Source: LMDS01 sp039930465 (GTDB lineage: Bacteria > Pseudomonadota > Gammaproteobacteria > Burkholderiales > Burkholderiaceae_C). From it: a stretch of DNA of 64,000 bases. The position numbers were made by a program, and so were the translations under genes. How positions within the stretch are numbered: position 1 is the first letter of the stretch; each line of letters starts with the position of its first letter. Positions 50,520-58,029 of this stretch are shown piece by piece. The notes below the pieces were generated by a model. The model worked only from the letters and a program-made list of their open reading frames with translations. It did not search any database and was not told the DNA's origin. Where the stretch lies: positions 39,155 to 103,154 of the forward strand of contig JBDTTU010000002.1 in NCBI GenBank assembly GCA_039930465.1, given 5' to 3'.

Positions 50520-52112
50520 TCAGGTCACCGGCGCGGGGTTGAACAGCACCAGCGCGTTGTGCAGCTTCCATTGTTCGGCCCAGGTCTTCTTGCGGCCGCT
50601 GGCCACCTCGAGCATCAGGCGGAACATTTCCCAGCCCACTTCTTCGATGGTCTTCGTGCCGTCGGCGATCGAGCCGGCGTTGATGTCCATCAGGTCGTGC
50701 CAGCGCCGCGCCAGGTCGCTGCGTGTGGCCACCTTGATCACCGGCACCGCCGCCAGCCCGTAGGGCGTGCCGCGGCCGGTGGTGAAGACGTGCAGGTTCA
50801 TGCCAGCGGCAAGCTGCAGCGTGCCGCAGATGAAGTCGCTGGCCGGCGTGGCGGCGTAGGTCAGGCCCTTCTGCTTGAGCTTGTCGCCCGGAGCAAGCAC
50901 GCCCGAGATCGGTGACGAACCCGACTTGACGATCGAGCCCATCGCCTTCTCGACAATGTTCGACAGCCCGCCCTTCTTGTTGCCCGGCGTGGTGTTGGCG
51001 CTGCGGTCGGCGCTGCCACGCTGCAGGTAGGCGTCGTACCAAGCCATCTCGCGGATCATCGCTTCGGCCACCGCCGGCGTGGTGGCGCGCGAGGTGAGCT
51101 GGTCGATGCCGTCGCGCACTTCGGTGGTTTCGGAAAACATCACGCTCGCGCCGGCGCGCACCAGCAGGTCGGTGCAAAAGCCGACCGCCGGGTTGGCGGT
51201 GACGCCTGAAAAAGCGTCGCTGCCGCCGCACTGCACGCCCACGACCAGTTCGCTCGCAGGAACGGTTTCGCGCACACGCGCGTTCAGGCGCTCGAGGTGC
51301 AACTGCGCGGTCGACATGATCGAGTCGATCATCGACATGAAACCGACGTGGGCGTCGTCCTGCAGGCACACCACATCGAGCACCGCCTCGGCGCTGGCGC
51401 CCACATCGGCCACGCTGCGTTCGTCGACGATCGCGAAGCTTCCCGGTGGCATCAAGCGTTCGGGTTGCAGCTTCTCGCAGCCCAGGCTCACCACCATCAC
51501 CTCGCCGCCGAAGTTCGGGTTCAGGCTGATGTTGCGCAGCGTGCGAATCGGAATTTCCGCGCCCGGCGCGTCGATCGCCACGCCGCAGCCGTAGGTGTGC
51601 TCCAGGCCCACCACGTCGTCGACGTTCGGAAAGCGCGGCAGCAGCTCGGCCTTGATGCGCTGCACCGCGAAGTCGACCACGCCGGCCACGCACTGCACCG
51701 TGGTCGTGATGGCCAGGATGTTGCGCGTGCCCACCGAGCCGTCGGCGTTGCGGTATCCCTCGAAGCTGTAGCCCTCGAGCGGCGGCAGCGCGGCGGGTTT
51801 CACGGTCGCGATCGGCAAGTTGTCGAGCGCGCGCGCGTCGGGCATCTGCAGCAGGCGCTCGTGCACCCAACTGCCGGCAGGAATGTCTTTCAACGCGTAG
51901 CCGATGGGGATGCCATAGCGCAGCACCGGCGCGTCGGCGTTGATGCCGACCAGCGCCACCTTGTGGCCTTGTGGCACGCGGTCGCACAGCACCAGCCCCG
52001 AAGGCAGCTGCGCCCCCGCCGGCAGGCCGCCGTCGTTGGCCACGATCGCGACGTTGTCACGCTCGTGCATGCGGATCGTCAGCGGCACCGCGGCGGTGGT
52101 GGTCTCGGGCAT
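50520..52112 (-). CDS. garD: Galactarate dehydratase (UxaA/GarD family)
   Basis: 530 residues, close in length to E. coli GarD. An N-terminal SAF-like domain (about 1-80, ERDNVAIVANDGGLPAG, VPQGHKVAL) precedes the UxaA core. GarD signatures are EGYRNADGSVGTRNILAITT, YGCGVAIDAPGAEIPIRTL, GVQCGGSDAFSGVTANPAVG, TPGNKKGGLSNIVEKAMGSI and WKLHNALVLFNPAPVT. Dehydrates galactarate to 5-keto-4-deoxy-D-glucarate. Last gene of the hexarate operon, separated from the Bug receptor by a 127-base stretch with paired hairpins. Confidence 0.94.
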   Translation of the reverse strand: MPETTTAAVPLTIRMHERDNVAIVANDGGLPAGAQLPSGLVLCDRVPQGHKVALVGINADAPVLRYGIPIGYALKDIPAGSWVHERLLQMPDARALDNLPIATVKPAALPPLEGYSFEGYRNADGSVGTRNILAITTTVQCVAGVVDFAVQRIKAELLPRFPNVDDVVGLEHTYGCGVAIDAPGAEIPIRTLRNISLNPNFGGEVMVVSLGCEKLQPERLMPPGSFAIVDERSVADVGASAEAVLDVVCLQDDAHVGFMSMIDSIMSTAQLHLERLNARVRETVPASELVVGVQCGGSDAFSGVTANPAVGFCTDLLVRAGASVMFSETTEVRDGIDQLTSRATTPAVAEAMIREMAWYDAYLQRGSADRSANTTPGNKKGGLSNIVEKAMGSIVKSGSSPISGVLAPGDKLKQKGLTYAATPASDFICGTLQLAAGMNLHVFTTGRGTPYGLAAVPVIKVATRSDLARRWHDLMDINAGSIADGTKTIEEVGWEMFRLMLEVASGRKKTWAEQWKLHNALVLFNPAPVT

Positions 52113-52141
52113 CGAAAACTCCTCTTCGGGCCGGCTTCGGC

Positions 52142-52189
52142 GTCAGGCCGGAACGAAGCGCCTACGCAGTTGCGCAGAGCAGGCCTGAC
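52142..52189 (+). repeat. Paired hairpin repeat, copy A
   Basis: Arms GTCAGGCC (52142-52149) and GGCCTGAC (52182-52189) enclose a 32-base loop containing CGAAGCGCCTACGCAGTTGC and a near-palindromic TACGCAGTTGCGCA. The loop is shared with copy B on the opposite strand (18 of 23 aligned bases after CGAAG), but the arms are different. Located just after the Bug receptor gene and before garD on the minus strand. Confidence 0.7.
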
Positions 52190-52190
52190 T

Positions 52191-52243
52191 CTGAGTCGCC
52201 TGCGCTGCGCAGTTGCACAGGCGACTTCGCTTCGGCGACTCAG
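52191..52243 (-). repeat. Paired hairpin repeat, copy B
   Basis: Perfect ten-base arms (52191-52200 with 52234-52243) enclose a loop that, read on the minus strand, contains CGAAGTCGCCTGTGCAACTG and TGTGCAACTGCGCA. A competing nine-base stem (52194-52202 with 52218-52226) is mutually exclusive with it. The last three stem bases overlap the Bug receptor stop codon (52240-52242), so translating ribosomes could melt it. Same loop as copy A, different self-complementary arms. Confidence 0.7.
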
Positions 52244-53196
52244 TCGGCCGTGATCTTGCCGAGCTCGATCACCTTCTTCCAGCGTGCGAACTCGGTGGCC
52301 TGGAACGCGGTGAACTGCTCGGGCGTGTTGCCCACGATCTCGAAGCCGAGGTCGAGCAACTTGGGGCGGACCGCCGGGTCGTTCAGCGCCGCCACGATGC
52401 CTTCATGCAGTTTGGCCTTGATGTCGGCCGGCAGGCCCTTGGGCGCAGCGATGGCTTGCCACGAATAGACCGTCACGCCCTTCAGGCCCGACTCTTCCAT
52501 CGTCGGCACGTCAGGCAGCAGCGGCGAGCGCTTGGCGCTGGTGATCGCCAGCGCACGCAGTTTGCCGCCGCGCACGTTGGTGATGCCGGTGTTGATGTTC
52601 ATGAAGCTCGCATCGACCTGGCCGCCGAGCAGGTCCGACATGGCCGGCGCGCCGCCCTTGTACGGAACGTGCAGGCCGGTGGTGTTGGTCTGCTGCCAGA
52701 ACAGTTCGGCCGTGAGGTGGTCGCTCGAACCGTTGCCTGCCGAAGCGAAACTCATCTTGCCGGGGTTGGCCTTGTGATACGCGATCACGTCGGCCAGCGT
52801 CTTGTGCGGCGAGTTCGCCGGCACCGCCAGGATGTTGGGCGCCTGCACGGCCACGGTGATGTAGTCGAAGTCCTTGAGCGCGTCGTAGGGGGCGCCTTTG
52901 ATCAGGTGCGGTGCGATCACGAAGGGCCCGAGTGACGAGACGAAGATCGTGTAGCCATCGGGTGCCGCACGTTTGACGATGCCGGCGCCCAGCGTGCCGG
53001 TGGCTCCGGCCTTGTTGTCGACGATGAAGTTGGCGCCGAACTTTTCCTGCAGCTTCGGGCCGATGGTGCGGGCGATCATGTCGGTCGAGCCGCCGGGCGG
53101 GAACGGCACCAGCAGCGTGACCGGCTTGTCGGGCCAGGCGGCCTGGGCGCCCATGGCGGCAAGGCCGAAGGCCAGGGTGGTCAGAATCTTTCTCAT
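52240..53196 (-). CDS. Tripartite tricarboxylate transporter (Bug) substrate-binding protein
   Basis: 318 residues. A signal peptide (1-20, ending MGAQA-A) is followed by the Bug fold: WPDKPVTLLVPFPPGGSTDM, then IVDNKAGATGTLGAG, GYTIFVSS, FASAGNGSSDHLTAELF and VPYKGGAPAMSDLLGGQVD. Bug proteins present carboxylates to TctA/TctB membrane partners; neither is present here, so the partners must be shared from elsewhere. Between the talarate/galactarate dehydratase and garD, so a hexarate ligand is likely. ATG 53196 has a strong CAGGAGA ribosome-binding site. Confidence 0.9.
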   Translation of the reverse strand: MRKILTTLAFGLAAMGAQAAWPDKPVTLLVPFPPGGSTDMIARTIGPKLQEKFGANFIVDNKAGATGTLGAGIVKRAAPDGYTIFVSSLGPFVIAPHLIKGAPYDALKDFDYITVAVQAPNILAVPANSPHKTLADVIAYHKANPGKMSFASAGNGSSDHLTAELFWQQTNTTGLHVPYKGGAPAMSDLLGGQVDASFMNINTGITNVRGGKLRALAITSAKRSPLLPDVPTMEESGLKGVTVYSWQAIAAPKGLPADIKAKLHEGIVAALNDPAVRPKLLDLGFEIVGNTPEQFTAFQATEFARWKKVIELGKITAD

Positions 53197-53294
53197 GGTT
53201 TGTCTCCTGAGGAATGAGGCGCGCGGGGCACCGGGGTTTTGAAGCGAAACGGTCGAGGCGGGCTCGCCGACGACGGGGAACGAAAACAGGTGCG

Positions 53295-54449
53295 TCATGG
53301 CCGCACGCCCACTTCGGCCTGCTCGCGCGTCCAGGCGCGGGCCTGTTCGCTCAGGCTGACGCCAAGGCCAGGCCGTGTCGGCACGCGCATGCGCCCGTTC
53401 TCGATGGCGAGGCGCTCGTTGAACAGCGGTTCGAGCCAGTCGAAGTGTTCGACCCAGGGCTCGGTCGGGTAAGCGGCGCCCAGGTGCACGTGCAATTCCA
53501 TCGCGAAGTGCGGCGCCAGCATCAAGCCGGCCTGTTCGGCCTGCGCAGCGATCTTCAGGAATGGTGTGATGCCACCGACACGCGGCGCATCGGGCATGAG
53601 GTAGTCGGCGGCGCGGTGTCGGATCAGGTCGCAGTGTTCGGCGGCGCTGGTCAGCATTTCGCCGGTGGCGATGGGCGTGTCGAACTGCGCGGCGAGCGCG
53701 GCGTGGCCTTCGTGGTCGTAGGCGTCGAGCGGCTCTTCGATCCACACCAGGTTGAACTGTTCGAAGATGCGGCACATTCGTTGCGCGGTCGGCCGGTCCC
53801 ATTGCTGGTTGGCGTCGACCATGATCGGCACCGAGTCGCCCAGGTGCTTGCGAACCGCTTCGACACGCAGGATGTCGAGCGCGGCGTTCGGCTGGCCGAC
53901 CTTGAGCTTGATGCCGCCGATGCCCCGCTCTATCGATGCCGCGGCGTTCACCTTCAACTGGTCGAGCGGCGTGTGCAGGAAGCCGCCCGAGCTGTTGTAG
54001 CAGCGCACCGAGTCACGGTACGAGCCCAGCAGCTTGGCCAGCGACAGGCCGGCGCGCTTGGCCTTCAGGTCGTAGAGCGCCACGTCGAAAGCGCCGATGG
54101 CCTGGGTCGACAAACCGCTGCGGCCTACCGATGCACCGGCCCAGCAGAGCTTGTTCCAGAGCTTCGCAATGTCGCTCGGGTCTTCGCCGATCAGCGCCGG
54201 CGCGATCTCTTTGGCATGCGCGAACTGGCCCGGTCCACCGGCCCGTTTCGAATAGCTGAAACCCAGGCCTTCGTGGCCCTGCGCTGTTTCGATTTCCGCG
54301 AACAACATCGCGATCTCGGTCATCGGCTTCTGCCGGCCGGTGAGCACCTTCGCATCGCTGATCGGCGTGGCCAGCGGAAGGTAGCAGGAAGACAGGCGCA
54401 CCCAGGCGATGCTGTCGTTCGAGGTCATGGAACCCTGATCCATCGTCAT
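53295..54449 (-). CDS. L-talarate/galactarate dehydratase (enolase superfamily)
   Basis: 384 residues. Matches my memory of the Salmonella L-talarate/galactarate dehydratase: PLATPISDAKVLTGRQKPMT, GLGFSYSKRAGG, WAGASVGRSGLSTQAI, RCYNSSGGFLHTPLDQL, the catalytic KLKVGQPN lysines, metal ligands in VDANQQWDRP and WIEEPLDAYD, and the catalytic His in LAPHFAMELH. Dehydrates galactarate and L-talarate to 5-keto-4-deoxyglucarate. ATG 54449 has GAAGAG upstream; ATG 54428 is an alternative. It follows garR by 25 bases. Confidence 0.92.
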   Translation of the reverse strand: MTMDQGSMTSNDSIAWVRLSSCYLPLATPISDAKVLTGRQKPMTEIAMLFAEIETAQGHEGLGFSYSKRAGGPGQFAHAKEIAPALIGEDPSDIAKLWNKLCWAGASVGRSGLSTQAIGAFDVALYDLKAKRAGLSLAKLLGSYRDSVRCYNSSGGFLHTPLDQLKVNAAASIERGIGGIKLKVGQPNAALDILRVEAVRKHLGDSVPIMVDANQQWDRPTAQRMCRIFEQFNLVWIEEPLDAYDHEGHAALAAQFDTPIATGEMLTSAAEHCDLIRHRAADYLMPDAPRVGGITPFLKIAAQAEQAGLMLAPHFAMELHVHLGAAYPTEPWVEHFDWLEPLFNERLAIENGRMRVPTRPGLGVSLSEQARAWTREQAEVGVRP

Positions 54450-54474
54450 GCTCTTCGGGCGTGGACCAGGGGTT

Positions 54475-55374
54475 TCAGCCTTGGGCCACCTCGTGCCCGG
54501 CCATCAGCTCCAGCGCTTTCACCAGCGCCGAGTGGTCGAGGTCGGCCATGCCGTTGGCGGCGCACACCTGCATCAACTGCGCGGCGCTGGCGGTCTGCGG
54601 CAAGGCCACACCGAGTTCGCGTGCGCCCTGCATCGCCAGGCCCAGGTCTTTCTGGTGCAGGCGAATGCGAAAGCCCGGGTTGAAGGTTCGTTTGATCATT
54701 CTTTCGCCGTGCACTTCGAGAATGCGGCTCGCCGCGAAGCCGCCCATCAGCGCCTGGCGCACCTTGGCCGGGTCGGCGCCGGCCTTGCTGGCGAACAGCA
54801 GCGCTTCGCCCACGGCCGCGATGTTGAGCGCCACGATGATCTGGTTGGCCACCTTGGTGGTCTGCCCGTCGCCGTTGCCACCGACCAGCGTGATGTTCTT
54901 GCCCATCTTCTCGAGCAGCGGGCGCACTTTCTCGAACACCGCTTCGTCGGCACCGCACATGATGGTGAGCGACGCTGCCTTGGCGCCGACCTCGCCCCCC
55001 GACACCGGCGCATCCACATAGTCGGCGCCGAGTGCGTTGATCTTCAACGCGAAGGCCTTGGTGGCGATCGGCGAGATCGAGCTCATGTCGACAACGACCT
55101 TGCGTGCCCCGCTACCCGCTGCCTGCAGGCCGGCCGCCACGCCGTGCTCGCCGAACAGCACTGTTTCCACGTCGGGCGTGTCGGGCACCATCGTGAAGAT
55201 CACGTCGGCCTGGCGCGCAACTTCGGCGGCGTTGGCGCAGACCACGGCCGCAGAGGCCTTTACGCTGTCGGGCACTTTGCCGCGTGTGTTCACGAACAGC
55301 TGGTTGCCGGCATTGAGCAGATGCAAAGCCATGGGCGCACCCATGATGCCGAGGCCGATGAATCCGATTTTCAT
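54475..55374 (-). CDS. garR: 2-hydroxy-3-oxopropionate (tartronate semialdehyde) reductase
   Basis: 299 residues. Beta-hydroxyacid dehydrogenase: NAD motif IGFIGLGIMGAPMALHLL at the start, DAPVSGGEVGAKAASLTIM substrate loop and the catalytic lysine in GQTTKVANQIIVALN. The GFRIRLHQKDLGLAM segment fits GarR/GlxR rather than 3-hydroxyisobutyrate dehydrogenase. Reduces tartronate semialdehyde, the product of aldol cleavage of 5-keto-4-deoxyglucarate, to glycerate. The aldolase (GarL) and glycerate kinase are not in the window. Confidence 0.93.
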   Translation of the reverse strand: MKIGFIGLGIMGAPMALHLLNAGNQLFVNTRGKVPDSVKASAAVVCANAAEVARQADVIFTMVPDTPDVETVLFGEHGVAAGLQAAGSGARKVVVDMSSISPIATKAFALKINALGADYVDAPVSGGEVGAKAASLTIMCGADEAVFEKVRPLLEKMGKNITLVGGNGDGQTTKVANQIIVALNIAAVGEALLFASKAGADPAKVRQALMGGFAASRILEVHGERMIKRTFNPGFRIRLHQKDLGLAMQGARELGVALPQTASAAQLMQVCAANGMADLDHSALVKALELMAGHEVAQG

Positions 55375-55416
55375 GAGGTTTCCTTGATGTGAAGGCAGAG
55401 GGTTCGTGCGGGCCGC

Positions 55417-56751
55417 TCAGCGGTCTAGTGCGGGGCGCTTCGGGTTGAAGGCCCAGCCCGGAATCAGGTACTGCATCGCCACCGCGTCGTCGCGCGAGCT
55501 TGAGGCCTGCTGGTTGTAGAGCTGGTGCGCCTTTTCCACTTCGACCATGTCGAGCTCGACACCGAGCCCGGGCTTTTTCGGCACCTGCACATGGCCGCCC
55601 ACGATCTGCAGCGGGTCTTGGGTGAGGCGCTGGCCGTCTTGCCAGATCCAGTGTGTGTCGATCGCCGTGACCTTGCCGGGCGCGGCGGCACCCACGTGCG
55701 TGAACATCGCGAGCGAGATGTCGAAGTGGTTGTTCGAATGCGAGCCCCAGGTCAGGCCCCAGTCGCGGCAGGTCTGGGCCACGCGCACCGAGCCGGCCAT
55801 GGTCCAGAAGTGCGGGTCGGCGAGCGGAATGTCGACCGACTGCAGGGCGAGCGCGTGGCTCAGTTGGCGCCAGTCGGTCGCGATCATGTTGGTGGCGGTT
55901 GGCAGACCGGTGGCGCGGCGGAACTCGGCCATCACCTCGCGGCCCGAGAAGCCGTCTTCGGCGCCGCATGGGTCTTCGGCGTAAGCGACCACGCCGCGCA
56001 TGTCACGCATCAGGCGGATGGCGTCTTTCAACAGCCAACCGCCATTCGGGTCGAGCGTGACACGCGCTTGGGGGAAACGCTCGTGCAGCGCCTTGATGGC
56101 CTCGATCTCTTCTTCGGCGCGCAGCGCGCCGCCCTTCAGCTTGAAGTCGTTGAAACCGTATCGAGCCCGAGCCGCTTCGGCCAGGCGCACCACGGCTTCG
56201 GGCGTCAACGCCTTCTCATGCCGCAAGCGGAACCAGTCGTCGCTGGCGCCTTCGTCGCTGGCGTAGGCGAGATCGGTCTGGTGCTTGTCGCCCACGTAGA
56301 ACAAGTAGCCCAGCATCTCGACCGCATCACGCTGCTGGCCTTCACCGAGCAAGGCCGCGACCGGCACGTTGAGGTGCTGGCCGAGCAGGTCGAGCAGGGC
56401 CGACTCGATGGCGGTGACGGCGTGGATGGTTGTGCGCAGGTCGAAGGTCTGCAGCCCGCGCCCGCCGCTGTCGCGGTCGGCGAATTTCTGCTGCACCTGC
56501 TGCAGCAGACGCTGCTGCGATCCGAGCGGCTGGCCGACAACGAGCTCGCGCGCGTCTTCGAGCGTTTGGCGGATCTTCTCGCCGCCCGGCACTTCGCCCA
56601 CGCCGGTGCGGCCGGCGCTGTCGGTCAGGATCAGCAGGTTGCGCGTGAAATAAGGGCCGTGTGCGCCGCTGAGGTTCAGCAGCATGCTGTCGCGGCCGGC
56701 AACTGGGATCACGCGCAGAGAGGTGATCGACGGGGTGGCTTGGGTGGGCAT
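55417..56751 (-). CDS. gudD: Glucarate dehydratase
   Basis: 444 residues. Enolase-superfamily enzyme acting on D-glucarate and L-idarate to give 5-keto-4-deoxyglucarate. Signatures: VPGGEKIRQTLEDARELV, MLGYLFYVGD, FKLKGGALRAEEEIEA (catalytic lysines), VTLDPNGGWLLKDAI, YAEDPCGAEDGFSGREVM, ATNMIATDWRQ and GSHSNNHFDISLAMF (catalytic His). ATG 56751. First gene of the hexarate operon, with a promoter and palindromic LacI-type operator 75-100 bases upstream. Confidence 0.95.
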   Translation of the reverse strand: MPTQATPSITSLRVIPVAGRDSMLLNLSGAHGPYFTRNLLILTDSAGRTGVGEVPGGEKIRQTLEDARELVVGQPLGSQQRLLQQVQQKFADRDSGGRGLQTFDLRTTIHAVTAIESALLDLLGQHLNVPVAALLGEGQQRDAVEMLGYLFYVGDKHQTDLAYASDEGASDDWFRLRHEKALTPEAVVRLAEAARARYGFNDFKLKGGALRAEEEIEAIKALHERFPQARVTLDPNGGWLLKDAIRLMRDMRGVVAYAEDPCGAEDGFSGREVMAEFRRATGLPTATNMIATDWRQLSHALALQSVDIPLADPHFWTMAGSVRVAQTCRDWGLTWGSHSNNHFDISLAMFTHVGAAAPGKVTAIDTHWIWQDGQRLTQDPLQIVGGHVQVPKKPGLGVELDMVEVEKAHQLYNQQASSSRDDAVAMQYLIPGWAFNPKRPALDR

Positions 56752-56824
56752 GGCGAGTTCGGCGAAGTCGAATAGCGGGTCGCGGCGCTGGGGCGACGCT
56801 CAAGCAAAATCAAAAGGCTGTGCA

Positions 56825-56853
56825 ATGGTAGCGCTACCTTTTGTGAAACTCAA
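56825..56853 (-). promoter_or_regulatory. Promoter of the gudD operon
   Basis: On the minus strand TTGAGT (56853-56848) and TACCAT (56830-56825) are 17 bases apart. The LacI-type palindrome covers the end of the spacer and most of the -10, so repressor binding would exclude polymerase. Transcription would begin about 70 bases before gudD. Confidence 0.55.
56827..56838. promoter_or_regulatory. LacI-family operator O1 (gudD promoter)
   Basis: Perfect palindrome GGTAGCGCTACC with the central CG typical of LacI/GalR operators, embedded in AATGGTAGCGCTACCTTT. It lies between gudD and the LacI-family gene that precedes it on the same strand. A copy with one change is found upstream of the regulator gene. 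Confidence 0.8.
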
Positions 56854-56880
56854 GTAAGGAAGACTACGTACTCAACCTTT

Positions 56881-57912
56881 TCAGGCGCTTTGCCGGTCGA
56901 CGATCGAAAACCCGATATCGATGACCCGCTGCGCGACGCCACGGCCTTCGGCGCGGTCGACGATGAACTGCGCGGCCTGGCGGCCGATGCCGGCGCCGCT
57001 GATGTGCACCGTGGTCAGGGCAGGGTGCAGGTCGGCGGCGAAGTTCAGGTCGCCGAAGCCGACCACCGCCAGTTGCGAAGGCACGCCGACGCCGCGCGCC
57101 AGCGCTTCGGTCATGACCCCCAGTGCAAGAAGGTCTGAGCTGCAGAACACGGCGTCGATCTCGGCGCCCCCGCCCAGCAGCGCGCTCAAGGCCGCGCGCC
57201 CGCTGCGCAGCGTGGTCGGCGCAGGCACGACCACGCGGCGCACTTCGGGCAAGCCGAGGGCCAGCGCCTCGGCCTCGAAAGCGCCGAGCCGGCGTGTGGC
57301 GCGCTCGTCGTCGCCGGCCACCACGGCAAAGCGGCGCCGGCCCTTTGCCTGAAGAAACGCTGCGACTGCGCGGCCCACTTCCACATGGGAGAAGCCGACC
57401 AGCATGTCGATCGGCGTGGGCGTCAGGTCCCAGGTTTCGACCACCGGAATGCCCGAGGCCAGCAGGCGCCGGCGCCCTTCGGCCGAATGCATGATGCCGG
57501 TGAGCACGATGCCATCGGGCCGCCGGCCGATGATGGCTTCGAGCAGCGCGTCTTCGCGCGAACCGGAATAGCCCGACTGGCCCAGCATGAGTTGGTACCC
57601 ACGCTCGGCCAGCGCTTCGGTGAGCGACTGCACCGTTTCCAGAAACACCGGCCCGGCGATCGTGGGCACCACCGCCGCCACCAGCCGGCTGCGCGTCGAG
57701 GCCAGCCCGCCGGCCAACAGGTTCGGCACGTAGCCGGTGCGGGCGATGGCGTCGCTGACCTTCTTCAGCACTTCGGCCGACACCTGGTCGGGCGAGTTCA
57801 GCGCACGAGACGCTGTGATCGGCGCCACGCCGGCCAACTTGGCCACATCGTGCAGGGTGACGGCGCCACTGCTGCGCCGGGCGCGGCGGGGTGGAATGGC
57901 GTCGATGGGCAT
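56881..57912 (-). CDS. LacI-family transcriptional regulator of the hexarate operon
   Basis: 343 residues. N-terminal helix-turn-helix and hinge (about 17-75: VTLHDVAKLAGVAPITASRA, then VPNLLAGGLASTRS), then a periplasmic-binding-protein-like effector domain (VGFSHVEVGRAVAAFL, DAVFCSSDLLALGVMTEAL). Resembles the GntR (gluconate) branch of LacI proteins. Two palindromic sites flank it, one in the gudD promoter and one 19-30 bases upstream of its own ATG, indicating control of both itself and the operon. Effector probably a hexarate or its keto-deoxy product. Confidence 0.92.
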   Translation of the reverse strand: MPIDAIPPRRARRSSGAVTLHDVAKLAGVAPITASRALNSPDQVSAEVLKKVSDAIARTGYVPNLLAGGLASTRSRLVAAVVPTIAGPVFLETVQSLTEALAERGYQLMLGQSGYSGSREDALLEAIIGRRPDGIVLTGIMHSAEGRRRLLASGIPVVETWDLTPTPIDMLVGFSHVEVGRAVAAFLQAKGRRRFAVVAGDDERATRRLGAFEAEALALGLPEVRRVVVPAPTTLRSGRAALSALLGGGAEIDAVFCSSDLLALGVMTEALARGVGVPSQLAVVGFGDLNFAADLHPALTTVHISGAGIGRQAAQFIVDRAEGRGVAQRVIDIGFSIVDRQSA

Positions 57913-57930
57913 GTGCCATTTTAGGCAGAT

Positions 57931-57942
57931 GGCAGCGCTACC
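57931..57942. promoter_or_regulatory. LacI-family operator O2 (regulator's own promoter)
   Basis: GGCAGCGCTACC, 11 of 12 bases identical to the perfect palindrome at 56827-56838, located 19-30 bases before the regulator ATG. It also lies about 90 bases before the divergent nuclease gene and might affect it. Confidence 0.7.
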
Positions 57943-58029
57943 GTCAGACCGGTGGCCGCGGCTGGCAAGAATCGATCAGCGAACTGCACGGCACCTATAG
58001 ACTGTTTCCCGCGAAGAAGGAGTACAGCG

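Noticed and set aside
50281..51987. 568-codon minus-strand frame over garD
   Set aside because: Frame-shifted shadow of garD on the same strand; composition is Arg-rich noise.
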